Positions 10,291-21,742 of a stretch of DNA of 64,000 nucleotides are shown in pieces. Location: NCBI GenBank assembly GCA_036023115.1, contig JAYKKT010000080.1, positions 12,516,001 through 12,580,000 on the forward strand, given 5' to 3'. This stretch comes from Brasenia schreberi. Lineage: Eukaryota > Streptophyta > Magnoliopsida > Nymphaeales > Cabombaceae. Under the pieces are notes generated by a model. The model was not told the DNA's origin. It saw only the letters and a program-made list of their open reading frames with translations, and ran no database searches. Position 1 is the first letter of the stretch, and each line of letters begins with the position of its first letter. The position numbers and the translations under genes were made by a program.

Positions 10291-13034
10291 TTTTAATTTT
10301 TGAATTTATATTTCAATCATTTATCATATAAGATGAATAGTTGAGATTTGCTCAGATAAGCTGGCACCTAAATGGTGCTAGCATATACTATGTTCTCTCT
10401 TTCTCTGTCTCCACACACACACACACATATATATAAATATAAAGAATGTAGGATACTTTAGGAGTGTATATTCCTTGGTTACCACCATCTCCCATTTGAT
10501 GGATGGCATCTAGGAATATATACTCCTAAAATATCCTAGCATATATATATATATATATATTATATTTATATATAAACTCAATAATGGTAGGCTAAACCTG
10601 AAATGGGCCAGAATGATGTCCCTCAAGGTTGAAGCACATATAGATCCTTATAGGGTCATCTATAAACAACTACCACAAACAAAAGAGCCAATGTGTGGTG
10701 TATGCATGATGATCCCTCCTGTGCAGACATATGAGAAAAGCGCATTTGCTTATTATGAAACCTTACAAGATGAAGTGTGAGTCCAACTATACAAGCAGGC
10801 AACATCACAAATAGATCAATAACACAATTGCATGGCATGCCGATTCAGCACTTATGCCTGATGTTGACTCACCGACGTTGAAAAGCAAGCAAGACATCCA
10901 AGCCACCAGTTCCGGATCTTTTAGAAGCCGGAAACTGAACCGGAACTAGTCCCGTTCTACATGTGATTTGGAACTGTGTTTTACTTTGAGACTTAAACCA
11001 TCCAGAATTTGAAAAAACATTAAAAAATAAAATATACATATATAAAACTGGCCGTCGGATTCTGGTTTCGGATCCAATTTCTGCCGGTTCCTAGCCCAAT
11101 TTGGCTACGGTTAAAACCACCGGTCTGGTTCCATGTCTAAGTGAAGCCACCTACATTGTGGATTTGCTATTCAGTTTTCCCTTTTAGGGCTTAAAGAAAG
11201 AAAATAAAAGCCTTTTCAGTATTTTTTTGTAAAAACCTATATGTGTGTATGTGTGTGTAAGCTCTCTCCCAACATAATGAAGTATTCTTTGTTAATGCAG
11301 CCAGCTACCCGGCCAGTAATTAAGCGGAGGTGGAGATGGTGGTGCAAGCTCTTCTCTTATCATCTCCGGCAAATGCTATGTTCAACTATGCGCACCCACG
11401 TCGACAAGGCCGCAGACAAAGATGAACTTCACTCGTGCGCATGCATGTGCGTGTGTAGACTGCACTAACCAAGTGGGATTGGGGAAACTGAATTGTTTCG
11501 TGTACTAAGTTGTCAATTCAAACCTTTAACTGGACTTGGATCTTTGTAAAACATGTGAAGTCTTGACTTCCTTCAACTGGAAGGCCTTATGAGCCAGCCA
11601 ACTAGTCAAGTTGTTAGTGCCACCATTGGAGACAGTTAGCCTTGGCAATTTAAATTTTGTGTTAGTTTGATGCCACCTGAACCATGACATTAAGGTATGC
11701 CAATTATTCCAAGAATATCTGGTATATTTGAAAAACTTCCCCACTTATTTCCAAGAACATTACTCGGCCAGCCAAAAACCAATGATGTAGCCGAAAATTA
11801 TCCAATATATAATTTCTTCTTGTGGAATATCTTAGATAAAAGAAATGGGCTCTTGAAGCAATTCTTTAAAGAAAGAAGAGAACGCTGCCACTGGGGCTCT
11901 CTGTGAAGAAAGATAAGAGAAGGACCAAATCTATTTATTAATATCAGCCTTTGAGAATCCTTTTATATATTTATATGTATATATGATCAAACTATGTATA
12001 AAGTTCTTGCAACCTAGCGTTAAATTCTTGTAACTTTTATTCGAGCCTTGTGAACGAAGGATCTAGAGGAATGTGTGGCCATGCATGCATGCACGCATCC
12101 ATGCTAGTTCCACAACCTGGGCGCCAGTACATGGTGTACATTCTCCAACGTATGCATGCTGAACACCAGAAAAGAAAGATATATCACGTACTTCATGCAT
12201 GGTCCTGCATGCGAAGAATGATCAGATGTACCTGCATGATGCACTGAATTCGCATCACGTGTGAACATGGCCACCTTCATTATTATTCGTTGCACTTGCA
12301 CTTTACGTTGGACATGCATGCTGTGGCCTCTGCAGTCTTGAGTTCTTGCAAGGAGAGGTCCGGACGATTTCCATCGGTATCCCACACTTTTTTGTCTCCA
12401 TATCCTCTAACGGCTAGGAAACGATCGAGCAGAGCTGCTTCTTTTGCTTGAGTTGGTTTTCTCTCTCTCTCTCAGACACACATTGTGTATTTGCAGGTTG
12501 TGTGTCCATCCTGATTTGTGATGGTTTTCTAACGCATAAACAATATGTAGGTATGCATCTGTGTGCGTGTATGGTAGCTATACATGCAGTCAAACGGACA
12601 AGAGTTTCACTTTATAAGCATATATTAAGAGCCAATTTCACTTTATAAGCATATCTTAAGAGTTAAAGCTGTATAAAATTTTAAGTCCCAACTTAAACAA
12701 GCAAGAATTTCGTTTGTGATCCAATGAAAATAATGTATCAAAATAATTGGGTTTTAAAATTAACAAGCAGTTCTGTTTTGACTTGTATATATCTTGTGGC
12801 TCATGGGAGCTCATGCAGGGCGCTACTCAAATGAGCTAAACATGGGAGATACCATAAGTTAGGAATCTCTCGTTTCGTTCATTCCTTCATTTATCAGCTA
12901 AGATATTCCACAGAAAAGTACATCACTTCAAAATTATGACTCTTCAGTAACAATTTTGAGATAAACAGAAGTTGCTCACTGTTGTCGTACGAAGGGTTTA
13001 AACCGAGTTTCCCTTTCAAGTCCCTCGGAAGCGT
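9340..13034. other. Intergenic region with microsatellites
   Basis: No gene supported. It contains (AT)n at 10259-10286 and about 10541-10570, a short (AC)n near 10411-10426, and (GT)n near 11241-11256. A block rich in CCGGTT/GGTTC words near 11040-11140 resembles in style the tandem array at 32781. The CATGCA cluster at 12078-12325 is listed separately. Confidence 0.5.
12078..12325. promoter_or_regulatory. Cluster of RY-like CATGCA motifs
   Basis: CATGCA or its complement TGCATG occurs at about 12080-12092 (overlapping copies), 12152-12159, 12194-12200, 12206-12211, 12233-12238 and 12313-12320. RY elements (CATGCA) bind B3-domain factors in seed promoters. Several within 250 bp is more than expected, but no gene start is seen nearby, so this may be only simple-sequence bias. 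Confidence 0.35.
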
Positions 13035-13035
13035 A

Positions 13036-13338
13036 TCACGTCTCCTCTAAATTTTCTCCCTCAAGTTCCTTGAGGTGAGATTGCAATATCATGCTATAAC
13101 CATTCATGGTAATACTCGTAGTGCAGAAGGTGATGAATGCCATTAACAGAAATGCCACAGTGAAAGCTTTAACCCCCAGTGGGCCGACCGTGCAAGCACC
13201 GGCCGGATTAGTCGGGCTTCCAGATACTGGTGGTATATACACCAAAGAAAAATGCCACAGGGAATCAGTCCAAATTATGGTAAAAACTTTAACCAGAAAA
13301 ACCTTAACATCAACAAGTCCGCAAAAGATGTAGGACAC
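13036..13338 (-). CDS. Hypothetical 100-aa hydrophobic protein, doubtful
   Basis: A 100-codon frame with an N-terminal hydrophobic stretch (about residues 1-25), a Pro/Gly-rich middle (PPVSGSPTNPAGAC) and a second hydrophobic segment (GVKAFTVAFLLMAFITFCTT, about residues 54-73), ending in a charged tail (HLKELEGENLEET). It could be part of a small plant membrane protein. I do not recognise the family and see no splice or promoter context. The target duplication of a LINE overlaps its start. Confidence 0.25.
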   Translation of the reverse strand: MSYIFCGLVDVKVFLVKVFTIIWTDSLWHFSLVYIPPVSGSPTNPAGACTVGPLGVKAFTVAFLLMAFITFCTTSITMNGYSMILQSHLKELEGENLEET

Positions 13339-13349
13339 AATTAACTAAA
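13335..13349. repeat. 15-bp target-site duplication of the LINE at 13350-13717
   Basis: ACACAATTAACTAAA at 13335-13349 is repeated exactly at 13718-13732, bracketing the short minus-strand LINE. This fixes both ends of the insertion. Confidence 0.95.
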
Positions 13350-13717
13350 CAAACAACAACAACAACTAAGCCTTTTCCCATACTAGATGGGGTCGGCTAC
13401 ATGGATTCTTTGTTTCCACAGATCCCTATCGTGTGCCATGTTAGCAGTTAACTCCCAATAAGTAGATCATTCTTTATTGTTTCTTTCCAACACTTTTGTG
13501 GTCGTCCTCTGCCTCTTTTAATACTTTCCAAATTTAGTTTTTCTAACTTTCTTACAGGTTCTTCTTTTGATCTTCTTTCTATATGTCCAAACCATCTTAA
13601 ACGATGCTCTCTCATTTTATCCTCTATTTGTGCCACTCCTAATTTGTTTCTAATAACCTCATTATGTATATGGACTTTTCTTGTATGACCACTCATCCAT
13701 CTCAACATCTTCATTTC
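13350..13717 (-). mobile_element. Short 5'-truncated RTE-type LINE, minus strand
   Basis: It holds only the last 368 bp of the LINE. On the minus strand it encodes MLRWMSGHTRKVHIHNEV, KMREHRLRWFGHIERRSKE and RGRGRPQKCWKETI, followed by the non-coding end (TAGCCGACCCCATCTAGTAT) and a GTTGTTGTTGTTTG tail. Its 91-codon frame is intact over that length, unlike most copies here, and the duplication is exact, so it is relatively young. Confidence 0.93.
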
Positions 13718-13732
13718 ACACAATTAACTAAA

Positions 13733-15035
13733 GCGAAAAAAAATATTAGTTGTAGCTTATGAAGACTATTAACATCTTGTGGCGTTATTAAGCATATCAG
13801 TCAAGTGGGTTAAGCAGTGCAACCTACGACCTTCGAATACGCGAGCTACCCTAATATCGTCTTGCCCAAGTTAACTCCGTAGTCCAGAAAGTGATTTGTT
13901 CGTTAATGCCAGAAAGATTATATTCGCTGTGAATGATACTAGAAGTTTTGCATAGTGTATGGGCTACCTAAGTTAACCCCTTATGCAGATCATCTGAAAT
14001 AACACCACATGACACACATATATAAATAAATATGTATAATATATATATATATATATATATGTATAATGTATATAAGAAAACCAGACCATATGCATTTTAG
14101 ACATGCGTATCCATTGCTTTCGGTAGCATGAATTTAATTTTTAAAAAACTCAAGTTTTAAAAAAGGATGAAGGACCATGTTGCACTCGTGTCCCCGAAAA
14201 AGTAATGATCCGATATGAATATTTAGCGTTAGTGGTGGGTAGAATCTAATCTCCCTCTCTATCTATATATAGATGTGTGTATGTGTAAAAAGAGGTTGAT
14301 TTCATTCACTAGAAAGAGGTTAGTCATAGCAAAGTCCACAAAGTACAGCAACCACATATTTTTCGAGCAATTAGACAGCCTCTGAGGCAGAGAATAATAT
14401 TAATGCATTGTCAACTTGACTATAAAGTGTATGTACTGTCCAAGAAATGTGTGGTGCCTCCATGGAGAACCCCCATAGCTTGTAAAATGATAAACATGCA
14501 TCGAATTATAAGGTTAGATCCGATCTTAGCATGGAAGCGCCTAGAAATCCAAATTGGTGAGCCCAGATGTTTGCAGATCCGCAAGCAACTTGTACGAAGC
14601 CATGTGGTATGGACCTTTGCATTAACGTGCAGGTTAGGTACTTGACTTCCCCAAAGAGTGTCGAAATAGAATTGTTCCATTGATGCCAATGGAGGATTTA
14701 TACTATCCTTCTTTTCGTTAGGGCGACTGACCTACATTTATATCTTAGGCTATGTATTATTACCCGTTGAAGATGTTTATGACTTCCCGCTTTTCGAGTG
14801 AGTGAGTAAGAGGTGCGCTAGGACCGCCTTTCAATACCCCGTTATCGTGTTCGTCCGTGAAAAAAGGCTCATGACTGCAGGCCTTGAAGCCAAGTGGCCT
14901 CAAGGGTTTTATACAAAATCAGACGTCTCCTGAGGTGGTTTCCCAAGGTTACAAACTGACACTTGTGCATATGGCTTGTTGGTTGAAACTCTTGCTAAAG
15001 AGGCGCGCTCAGGCACGCGCACACACACACATGTA

Positions 15036-15066
<31 letters not shown>

Positions 15067-15185
15067 ATGTATAGATATGTATGAGTATAAAAGTGAAACT
15101 TTTACACTGACAACCCGACCCAGATGTACATTATCTATATTTATATTTAGCGTATATTTTCCACATATATAATTTATGCTATATA

Positions 15186-15230
<45 letters not shown>

Positions 15231-16004
15231 TATATAATATATACAGTACATAGGAATATTAAACCATACAACCTGTGATACATGCATACTCGTGTCAACC
15301 CTTTTCTTTTGAGGGTGTCTGCATTATGTAAAAACTTATAAAAATGTTTGAGACAAAATATAAAAAATACTTTTAGTACACTTATGCTCCTTAAAAATAA
15401 AGGGTGAACAAAAGTATGCATATGACAAAAGTTGCACGATCCAATTACTTATATATGTGTGTGTAGACGCACGAGTGCGCATGCATGCGTATGTGTATGA
15501 CTTTAAGTATAGATTTTTCGTTAAGATGAATTATTTTAAACAAATTGGGTTGGGTTGTCTGATGCGTGTTTTAGTAGTCAATTTACGATGAAAAGTTTGG
15601 ATTCCTTGACCAAGGGGATGCGCAGGGATACAAAGAATCTAGAAAGCAACATCCTCCATTAACCGGGAAAAAGAAAAGCTGAACAACTCGAGGAAGTATG
15701 CCCGCAGGATCTTGACAAGCTATAATACTTCCAACTGTTGAGCTATATGATTGATTGATCAACTCTCTTCTCCTTGGACACATTTGTCAAACTAATTATA
15801 TAGCTATGTCCAATTTGATTGTTACCTAAATTTATTTGTAGATTATTATTTTCGGGAGGTGGAGATGGACTTTCAAAACCTAAGAGTAATGAGATTTAAG
15901 TTTCAATACTTGCTTTTTAGAAGGCCCTTACCTTTGTCTCCTTTGTTTTATGTATAAACAACACAATGGTAATTAGTCACATCCTTGCTTTGGAGATGCA
16001 CATT
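13733..16004. other. Intergenic region with microsatellites
   Basis: No gene supported; small frames such as 14403-14645 and 15583-15783 match nothing. Simple repeats: (AT)n 14039-14060, (ATCT)n 15036-15066 and (AT)n 15188-15227. Otherwise AT-rich unassigned DNA. Confidence 0.5.
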
Positions 16005-16103
16005 GAACAATAGTTCACCTGACTAGGGGGTGACTCACAAGTTGAAGATCATGAACTCGGGCATGCGTTTGTCTTCTGCCTCCCCATTGTATTAAAAAAG
16101 ATC
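16005..16103 (+). mobile_element. tRNA-derived SINE, third copy
   Basis: ATAGTTCACCTGACTAGGGG aligns with box A of the copy at 7593, and ATCATGAACTCGGGC with its box B. The shared block CTTCTGCCTCCCCATTGTAT and an A-rich tail follow. It is more diverged than the 7.6-kb copy. Confidence 0.65.
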
Positions 16104-16458
16104 ATGTTAAAAGAAGATGGAGGTGGTAGATACTAACTTTAATCTATTATTAAATATTAATAAGGATTTATGGTAAAATGAGAAAATCGATAAATAAGGG
16201 ATTTCCCATATGTGATAGTTGTTTAAAACTTTATTATATATACTTACCATCCTGATGATTGTTGCATAATCCTTCCAAAAGGAAATTTTGTAGCATAATT
16301 GGCATTAAATTTAGACAACTGATAGAAAATCCAAAGAGATCAATGTGGATTGCATGAATGAATGTTCCTACATGGATAGCAACCGTCATTGCTGCACTCA
16401 TTAATCCCTCTCAAAGAGAACACCCGAACTAAGTTTTAAGCACGTGAGGGGGTGTTTG
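16104..16458. other. Unassigned spacer left of the full-length copia
   Basis: AT-rich DNA without recognisable content. The last five bases before the copia element (16454-16458, GTTTG) are its target duplication. Confidence 0.45.
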
Positions 16459-16855
16459 TGTTACAGTAAGTGGTCATTCTCGGCTCAGGTAACGGTTGGA
16501 CTGGCCATTTAGTCCGTTACCTGAGGATAGGCCCACATTTGGAAATGGACGACCGTTATCGGAAAAGCACGACGAAGGGGGAGCGTCGGTCATCCGTTAC
16601 AACTCCCAGACAAGGGAAGCCACAGGCAGATAAGCACGATGAAGGGGGAGTGCCCACATACAGAACAGAAATACAGTGAAATACAGTGAAAAACATACAC
16701 AAAAAAGGAGAATTCGTCTGTGCGAGCCCCTGTGTGGGAACCTCGTGTCCTTACCCGCATACCATTCTGCTGCATCTTCAGAGGGCTGCAAAAACAGAGA
16801 GACCATCACTGGTTCCCTTCAACAAAGGAGAATAAGGTACATGGTTCACTCATCA
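16459..16855 (+). repeat. 5' LTR of the full-length copia
   Basis: It starts TGTTACAGTAAG and ends CTCATCA. Relative to the 3' LTR it lacks the short block (CTATAAAAGGTAGGCAC) that holds the likely TATA box, so this copy may be a weak promoter. Confidence 0.93.
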
Positions 16856-16856
16856 G

Positions 16857-16868
16857 TGGTATCAGGGC
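16857..16868 (+). promoter_or_regulatory. Primer-binding site
   Basis: TGGTATCAGGGC lies one base after the 5' LTR. It matches the initiator tRNA-Met 3' end (TGGTATCAGAGC) except one base. It is where minus-strand DNA synthesis would start. Confidence 0.9.
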
Positions 16869-16939
16869 CTGGTTCCCTGCAAAGAAGAGTGAGAGAGTTA
16901 GCAAAAAAAAAGAGAGAGGAAACGAAAAAAAAATGAAAG

Positions 16940-17340
16940 AGAGAAGGCAGCAGTCGGCAGAGACAGAGAAGTCACAAGGCCAAGGCCAAATGGCCGAAGC
17001 CGAACAACCACGGCCAAAGAGCCGAAGGCAAAACCCAGAGGCAGGCCGAAAAAAGCCGAAGGCAAAACTCAAAGGCAGGCCGGCAAAAGCCGAAGGCAAA
17101 ACCCAGAGACAGACCGGCAAAAGCCGAAGGCAGATACAGGCCAGTAAAAGCCCGGAGGAAGAGGCAGACCGACAAAAGCCCGAAAGCAAAAGCAGGCCGG
17201 CAAAAAGCCCAAAGGTAAAGGCAGGCCGATAAGAGCCGAAAGCAAAGGCAGGCCAGCAAAAGCCCAAAGGCAAAGGCAGGCCGGTAAGAGCCGAAGCAAA
17301 GGCAAGCCGGCAAGAGAAGAAGCCAGAAACCCGTCGACAA
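16940..17340 (+). repeat. GC-rich minisatellite in the copia leader
   Basis: About ten or more imperfect units of roughly 28-32 bp, built on GGCAGGCCGGCAAAAGCCGA and AAGGCAAAACCCAGA. Because the unit lacks stops, it opens long frames on both strands (a Lys/Pro/Ala-rich one on plus, Leu/Cys/Phe-rich ones on minus). These are by-products of composition, not genes. Confidence 0.85.
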
Positions 17341-17843
17341 CCGACAACCGATGAATGGCCAGAGGAACACGCCGACAAAATCCCCTTTGACCCCCTCCCA
17401 CGCTCTTTGAGGGTTAAAATTACGATTTTAATCCCGATCAGTTGCGAATTTTATAAAAATACCAAATAGTGATTTTACAAGTTTGTCCTCATGATTTTAC
17501 AAAATTACAAAAGAGGACAAATAGATAAAATTACAATTTTATCCCTTAGTATCCTTTTAGGGGTTCAGAGGCAAAAAACCCTTTAGAAAATTTTTCAAAG
17601 ATTATCTCCTACATATTCTACATCACTTTAACATGTTTCTTGCTATGTGTGCCTTTGTTTTGATTTCCTTTTTAGACCGCTTGATTGTTATTTTTGCCAA
17701 ACACTTAAAAATGAGTTCTAGGATATGTGTGTTCGAACTGACAAAAACAGAAAAAATTAAATGGTCTGAACTTTCAGACATGGAAGAGAAGAATTCCGCT
17801 GGCTCTAACACTAGAAAGTGTAGAGTATGTCTTAAAGGAAACA
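17341..17843 (+). other. Copia leader before gag
   Basis: Non-coding leader. It includes a stretch of ATTTTACAAAATTACAA-like words at 17400-17560 that also appears, on the opposite strand, in the leader of the deleted copia near 25.3-25.7 kb. The two elements are therefore related. Confidence 0.55.
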
Positions 17844-18540
17844 ATGCGTCCTCCACCGCCAGACGCAAGTCAGCAACAATTAGAAATATATAAAACATTT
17901 CTAAAGGACGATACCATAGCAAGAACAATCATGTTAACCTACATGAAAGATTATCGGATTAGGGTCTTTAAAGAATTTGAGACCACGAAAGAGTTATTTG
18001 GCTCACTAACAGCTAAGTATAATACAACTGCAAAATTACATGTGTAGTTGCTACTACAGAAATACAACTCCTTCAGAATGAAAGAAGAAGAAAATGTAGT
18101 AGAGCATGTAAATCACATGCTAGTGATGGCTAGAGACTTAGCCGTAGCAAAATCAGTCATCCCAAAACTTATGTAGATATCAACCATACTGAAAAGTCTA
18201 CCTCATTCATGGAACATGGTCACCACTGTCCTAAGATTAGGGCCTGAAATCAACCTTTCTAAGTTGCCCCTAAAACTAGCAATAGAGCAAGAACATATGC
18301 ACAAAAACAAAAAGGAGAAATTACTAGTGGTCCAGGATGAGTTAGCGTCTAGCTCCAAATCCAACCAGAAAAAGAAATCAAATAAAAGATTTGGCAAGAA
18401 TAACAGAAAAGACGGTCAAAGTTTTAAAAAATCGCAGGAAGCCACTTCTCGGAAGTATTTCAACTATAGAAAGATGGGATACTACAAAAGGGACTACCTC
18501 AATAAGAAATTTGGAGGAAACAACCTACAACACAGATAGT
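17844..18540 (+). pseudogene. Copia gag, with destroyed zinc knuckle
   Basis: The capsid-like region runs from 17844, with one in-frame stop near 18046 and another near 18175. It ends in a Lys-rich tail. The knuckle position (about 18448-18492) reads KYFNYRKMGYYKRDY: spacing is that of C-x2-C-x4-H-x4-C, but all four ligands are Tyr. Each is one transition from Cys or His. Gag would form the particle and bind RNA; this copy could not. Confidence 0.85.
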
Positions 18541-18563
18541 CGGAGAAGTAGGATATAATCTGC

Positions 18564-19274
18564 GTGATTTCAGAATACCTATACTTAGACCGCCCAATAA
18601 CAGGTTGGTGGATAGACTCGGGAGCTACAAGACACATCTCGAAGTCCAAGAAAGAGGCAATGAACCTGAAGGAATATCAACCCGGAGAACATCGTGTGTA
18701 TATGAGAAACAATACTTTCTCAGATGTTCTGGGTATTGGATCCTTTCAAATATTTGTACAAGGCAAACCAATTCTACTGATCGATGTATTAATTGTGCCA
18801 TCTATAAGGCGCAATCTGATCTCGGTCCCTGCCTTAGTTAAGAAGAGTTTTGAAGTTAAGTTTATACCTAACAAGGTGACTGTAGACAAACATGGGAGAA
18901 TCTTGTTCTTAGGAGAATTTGATGTAAAACAAGGATTGTTCAAATTATCAGATAATGAAAGTCATCCATCTTCTGCTTATATTGAGAGTGTCTTTTCTGT
19001 TGATGTAAATATGTGGCATAAACGCTTAGGGCATATAAGTGTGGAGAAGTTGAGGAAATTATCCAACTTTGACTTATTGCCCGAATTTGAGGAAAAGACT
19101 TTCAACAAGTGTGAAGCTTATATACAAGGAAAAATGACAAGAAAAGTCATTTCTAAGGAAACAACAAGGAAAACAACCCTGTTAGAAATTATTCACACTG
19201 ATCTATGTGGACCTTTTAAAGTAAAGACACATCGGGAAAAGGGTTATTTTATAACTTTTATCAAAGATTACTCT

Positions 19275-19328
<54 letters not shown>

Positions 19329-19340
19329 TTTGGTACATAA
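18564..19340 (+). pseudogene. Copia protease, GAG-pre-integrase and integrase N-part
   Basis: A 258-codon frame. WWIDSGATRHIS (about 18605-18640) holds the DSG protease active site. MWHKRLGHISVEKLRKLSNF is the pre-integrase zinc region, where the expected C-x2-C is reduced to one Cys (KCEAYIQGKM). LLEIIHTDLCGPF (about 19180-19220) carries the first integrase catalytic Asp. The frame then runs into an (AT)n microsatellite that encodes Ile-Tyr repeats and displaces the core. Confidence 0.88.
19277..19326. repeat. (AT)n microsatellite inside copia integrase
   Basis: About 25 AT units interrupt the integrase core directly after KDYSRY. The conserved sequence at this point (codons for Y-x-Y-v) probably seeded the slippage. 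It adds an Ile-Tyr run and shifts the downstream frame. Confidence 0.97.
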
Positions 19341-20160
19341 ATCAGAGGCACTGGATGCTTTCAAAGAATATAAGTAAGAAGTGAAAAATCAGCTAAGCCA
19401 TTCAATCAAAGTCTTAAGATCAGACAGAGGAGATGAATATACCTCGGTAGAATTCTTGGAATTTTAGAATTTTGCAAAGACTTTGGTATTGCTAAACAAA
19501 ATACAATGCCCAGGACACCTCAGCAAAATGGTGTAGCTAAGAGATTCAATAGAACCTTGCTGAACATGACAAGGTCAATGTTGATTAATGCCTCTCTTTC
19601 AAGGGTATTTTGGAGAGAAGCAGTAAGTACAACTGTTTACGTACTCAACAGAGTACTGTATAAAGTTGTATTCACTACACCATATGAGATATGGTTTGAA
19701 AGAAAACCCAACCTAGGTCATCTTAGGAGATGGGGATCTATTGTACATGTCAAGATCCTTGATCAGTTTAGAGATAAGCTACACAGTAGGTTCTTGAGAT
19801 GTATATTCATTGGATATCCAAAAGGTTGAAAAGGATATCGGTTTTATCATAAGGACCACAGACTCATTGAAAACAGAGATGTTGAATTCTTAGAGGATAC
19901 TAAGAATGACATCCTAGAGAACAATGAGGAATGTGTTGATGATTTGATAGATTTAGACCAATCATCTTTTGAGCCCATAGAAGATCTTCTTGAAACTACT
20001 GATACCTTAAGTGGACATAAGAGGCCAAGAGCCACTCCATCCTACTTAAAAGATTATCACACTTATCTTACACAGGAAGTGTGTAATTCAGTAGATTTGG
20101 ATGAGTTGACTGATAACTTGACTTATCAGCAAGTAATGAACTCATCAGAAGCAACAGAAT
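19341..20160 (+). pseudogene. Copia integrase C-part and linker
   Basis: After a frame change the integrase resumes with PRTPQQNGVAKRFNRTLLNM (19506 on), where the catalytic Glu of QQNGVAERxNR is Lys. Then follow FWREAVSTTVYVLNRV and the C-terminal region (CIFIGYPKG), a stop, and the acidic linker ending near 20160. Confidence 0.87.
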
Positions 20161-21614
20161 AGGAGAAAGCCATGGATGAGGAAATTGAATCCATTGAGAA
20201 AAACCAAGTCTAGGAATTTGTTGATTTGCCAAAAGGAAGAAAAGCTATAGGCTGTAAATAAGTTCTTAAAAAGAAATATAAGGTCGATGGTACAATCAAC
20301 AAGTTTAAAGCGAGGTTGGTTGCAAAGGATTTTTCACAAAAAGAGGGGATAGATTATGTTGAGATATATTCCCTAGTTGCGAAATTTGCATCCATACGAA
20401 TAATCCTAGCAATATCTGCATACTATGATTTGGATTTACATTAGTTAGATGTAAAGACAACCTTTCTAAATGAGGATTTAGAAGAAATCATATACATGCA
20501 GCAACCTGAAGGATTTGTGGTTGGAGGCTAAGAAGATAAAGTATATAGGTTGAAAAAAATCCTTATATGGCTTGAAACAGTCACCTCGCCAATGGTATTT
20601 GACTTTTCAAAATACCATTATAGAGCTTTGGTTTGTAGCTAACAAACTTGATCACTGTGTATATGTTTGGAACAATGGAGCCACTTTGTCATCTTGTCAT
20701 TGTATGTAGATGATATATTATTGACTGAAAATGACAATGAGATGATTATCAAAACTAAGTCATGGTTGAACTCCAAGTTCGAAATGAAGGATATGAGGGA
20801 AGCATCCTATATCCTGAGTATAAAGATCTCTCGAGATAGAGGATCTAGACTCTTATGCCTAAGTCTAGAGAGATATATTGACTATATCCTCAAGAAGTTC
20901 AAAATGGGTGAATGCAAGTCTGCAGATACACCTATTGCAAAAGGGGTTAAATTGAGTAAGGCTGACTCTCTCGATGAAGGAGACGATAAGCCTAATGTTC
21001 CTTATGCACAAGCTATTGGCAGCTTGATGTATGCTATGTTGTGTACAAGGTCTGATATCAGCTTCACTGTTAGTCTTGTTAGTAGATATCAAAGTAATCT
21101 TGGTTGACAGCATTGGGTAGCTGTAAAAAGGATTCTAAGATATCTGAAAGGAACAAAGGAATTGAAACTGTGTTTTCAAGCAGATGAACTGAAAGTGGTA
21201 GGATACTCAGATGCTAACTTTGCTGGGAGCAAAGATGACAATAAATCAACCTTGGGACAAATATTCTTATTTAGAGGTGGTGTTGTTTCTTGGGCATGCA
21301 AGAAACAGGGCTGTGTAGCGTTGCATACATAGGAAGCTAAGTATGTTGCTTGTTGTATGGCTGCAACAAGTGCTATATGGATAAGCCTCTTCATACGAGA
21401 TTTGAAGCTGGACATAACAGACGAGCCAGTGGTTATCTATTGTGATAACAACGCAACAATTACTCTTATTAAGAGTGGCATACAACGGATAATTTGTTGT
21501 GAAATATCCATCTCATACATGCCAACGGAAGACATGTTGGTAGTCCCCTTAACAAAAGACATAGGAACTCTTCTCAAAACATGTCAGAAACAGATATATT
21601 TGATTGTTGTATAG
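20161..21614 (+). pseudogene. Copia reverse transcriptase and RNase H
   Basis: RT begins with a degenerate KAIGCK*VLKKKYKVDG (about 20240) and KFKARLVAKDFSQKEGIDY. The active site ILSLYVDDILLTENDN (about 20695-20735) is intact. RNase H includes VGYSDANFAGSKDDNKST (about 21195-21250) and KYVACCMAATSAIWISLF, and ends near 21612. Stops interrupt it in at least eight places. It is the best-preserved copia pol here and a reference for the fragments at 23.97, 31.2 and 46.6 kb. Confidence 0.9.
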
Positions 21615-21733
21615 GTAAATAACCACACAATAGGTTCTGATTGCAATAGTAATCAGGAATCGACATAACTAGAGAAAACCCCTAGAAAGTGGGAGGAAAA
21701 CCAGTATGTTGATACAATTGGCTCAAATGGCCA

Positions 21734-21742
21734 AGTGGGAGA
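21734..21742 (+). promoter_or_regulatory. Polypurine tract
   Basis: AAGTGGGAGA lies directly before the 3' LTR and would prime plus-strand DNA synthesis. Confidence 0.8.

Noticed and set aside
16720..17378. Overlapping long frames on both strands (170, 190, 132 and 110 codons)
   Set aside because: They come from a GC-rich minisatellite in the copia leader without stops in several frames.
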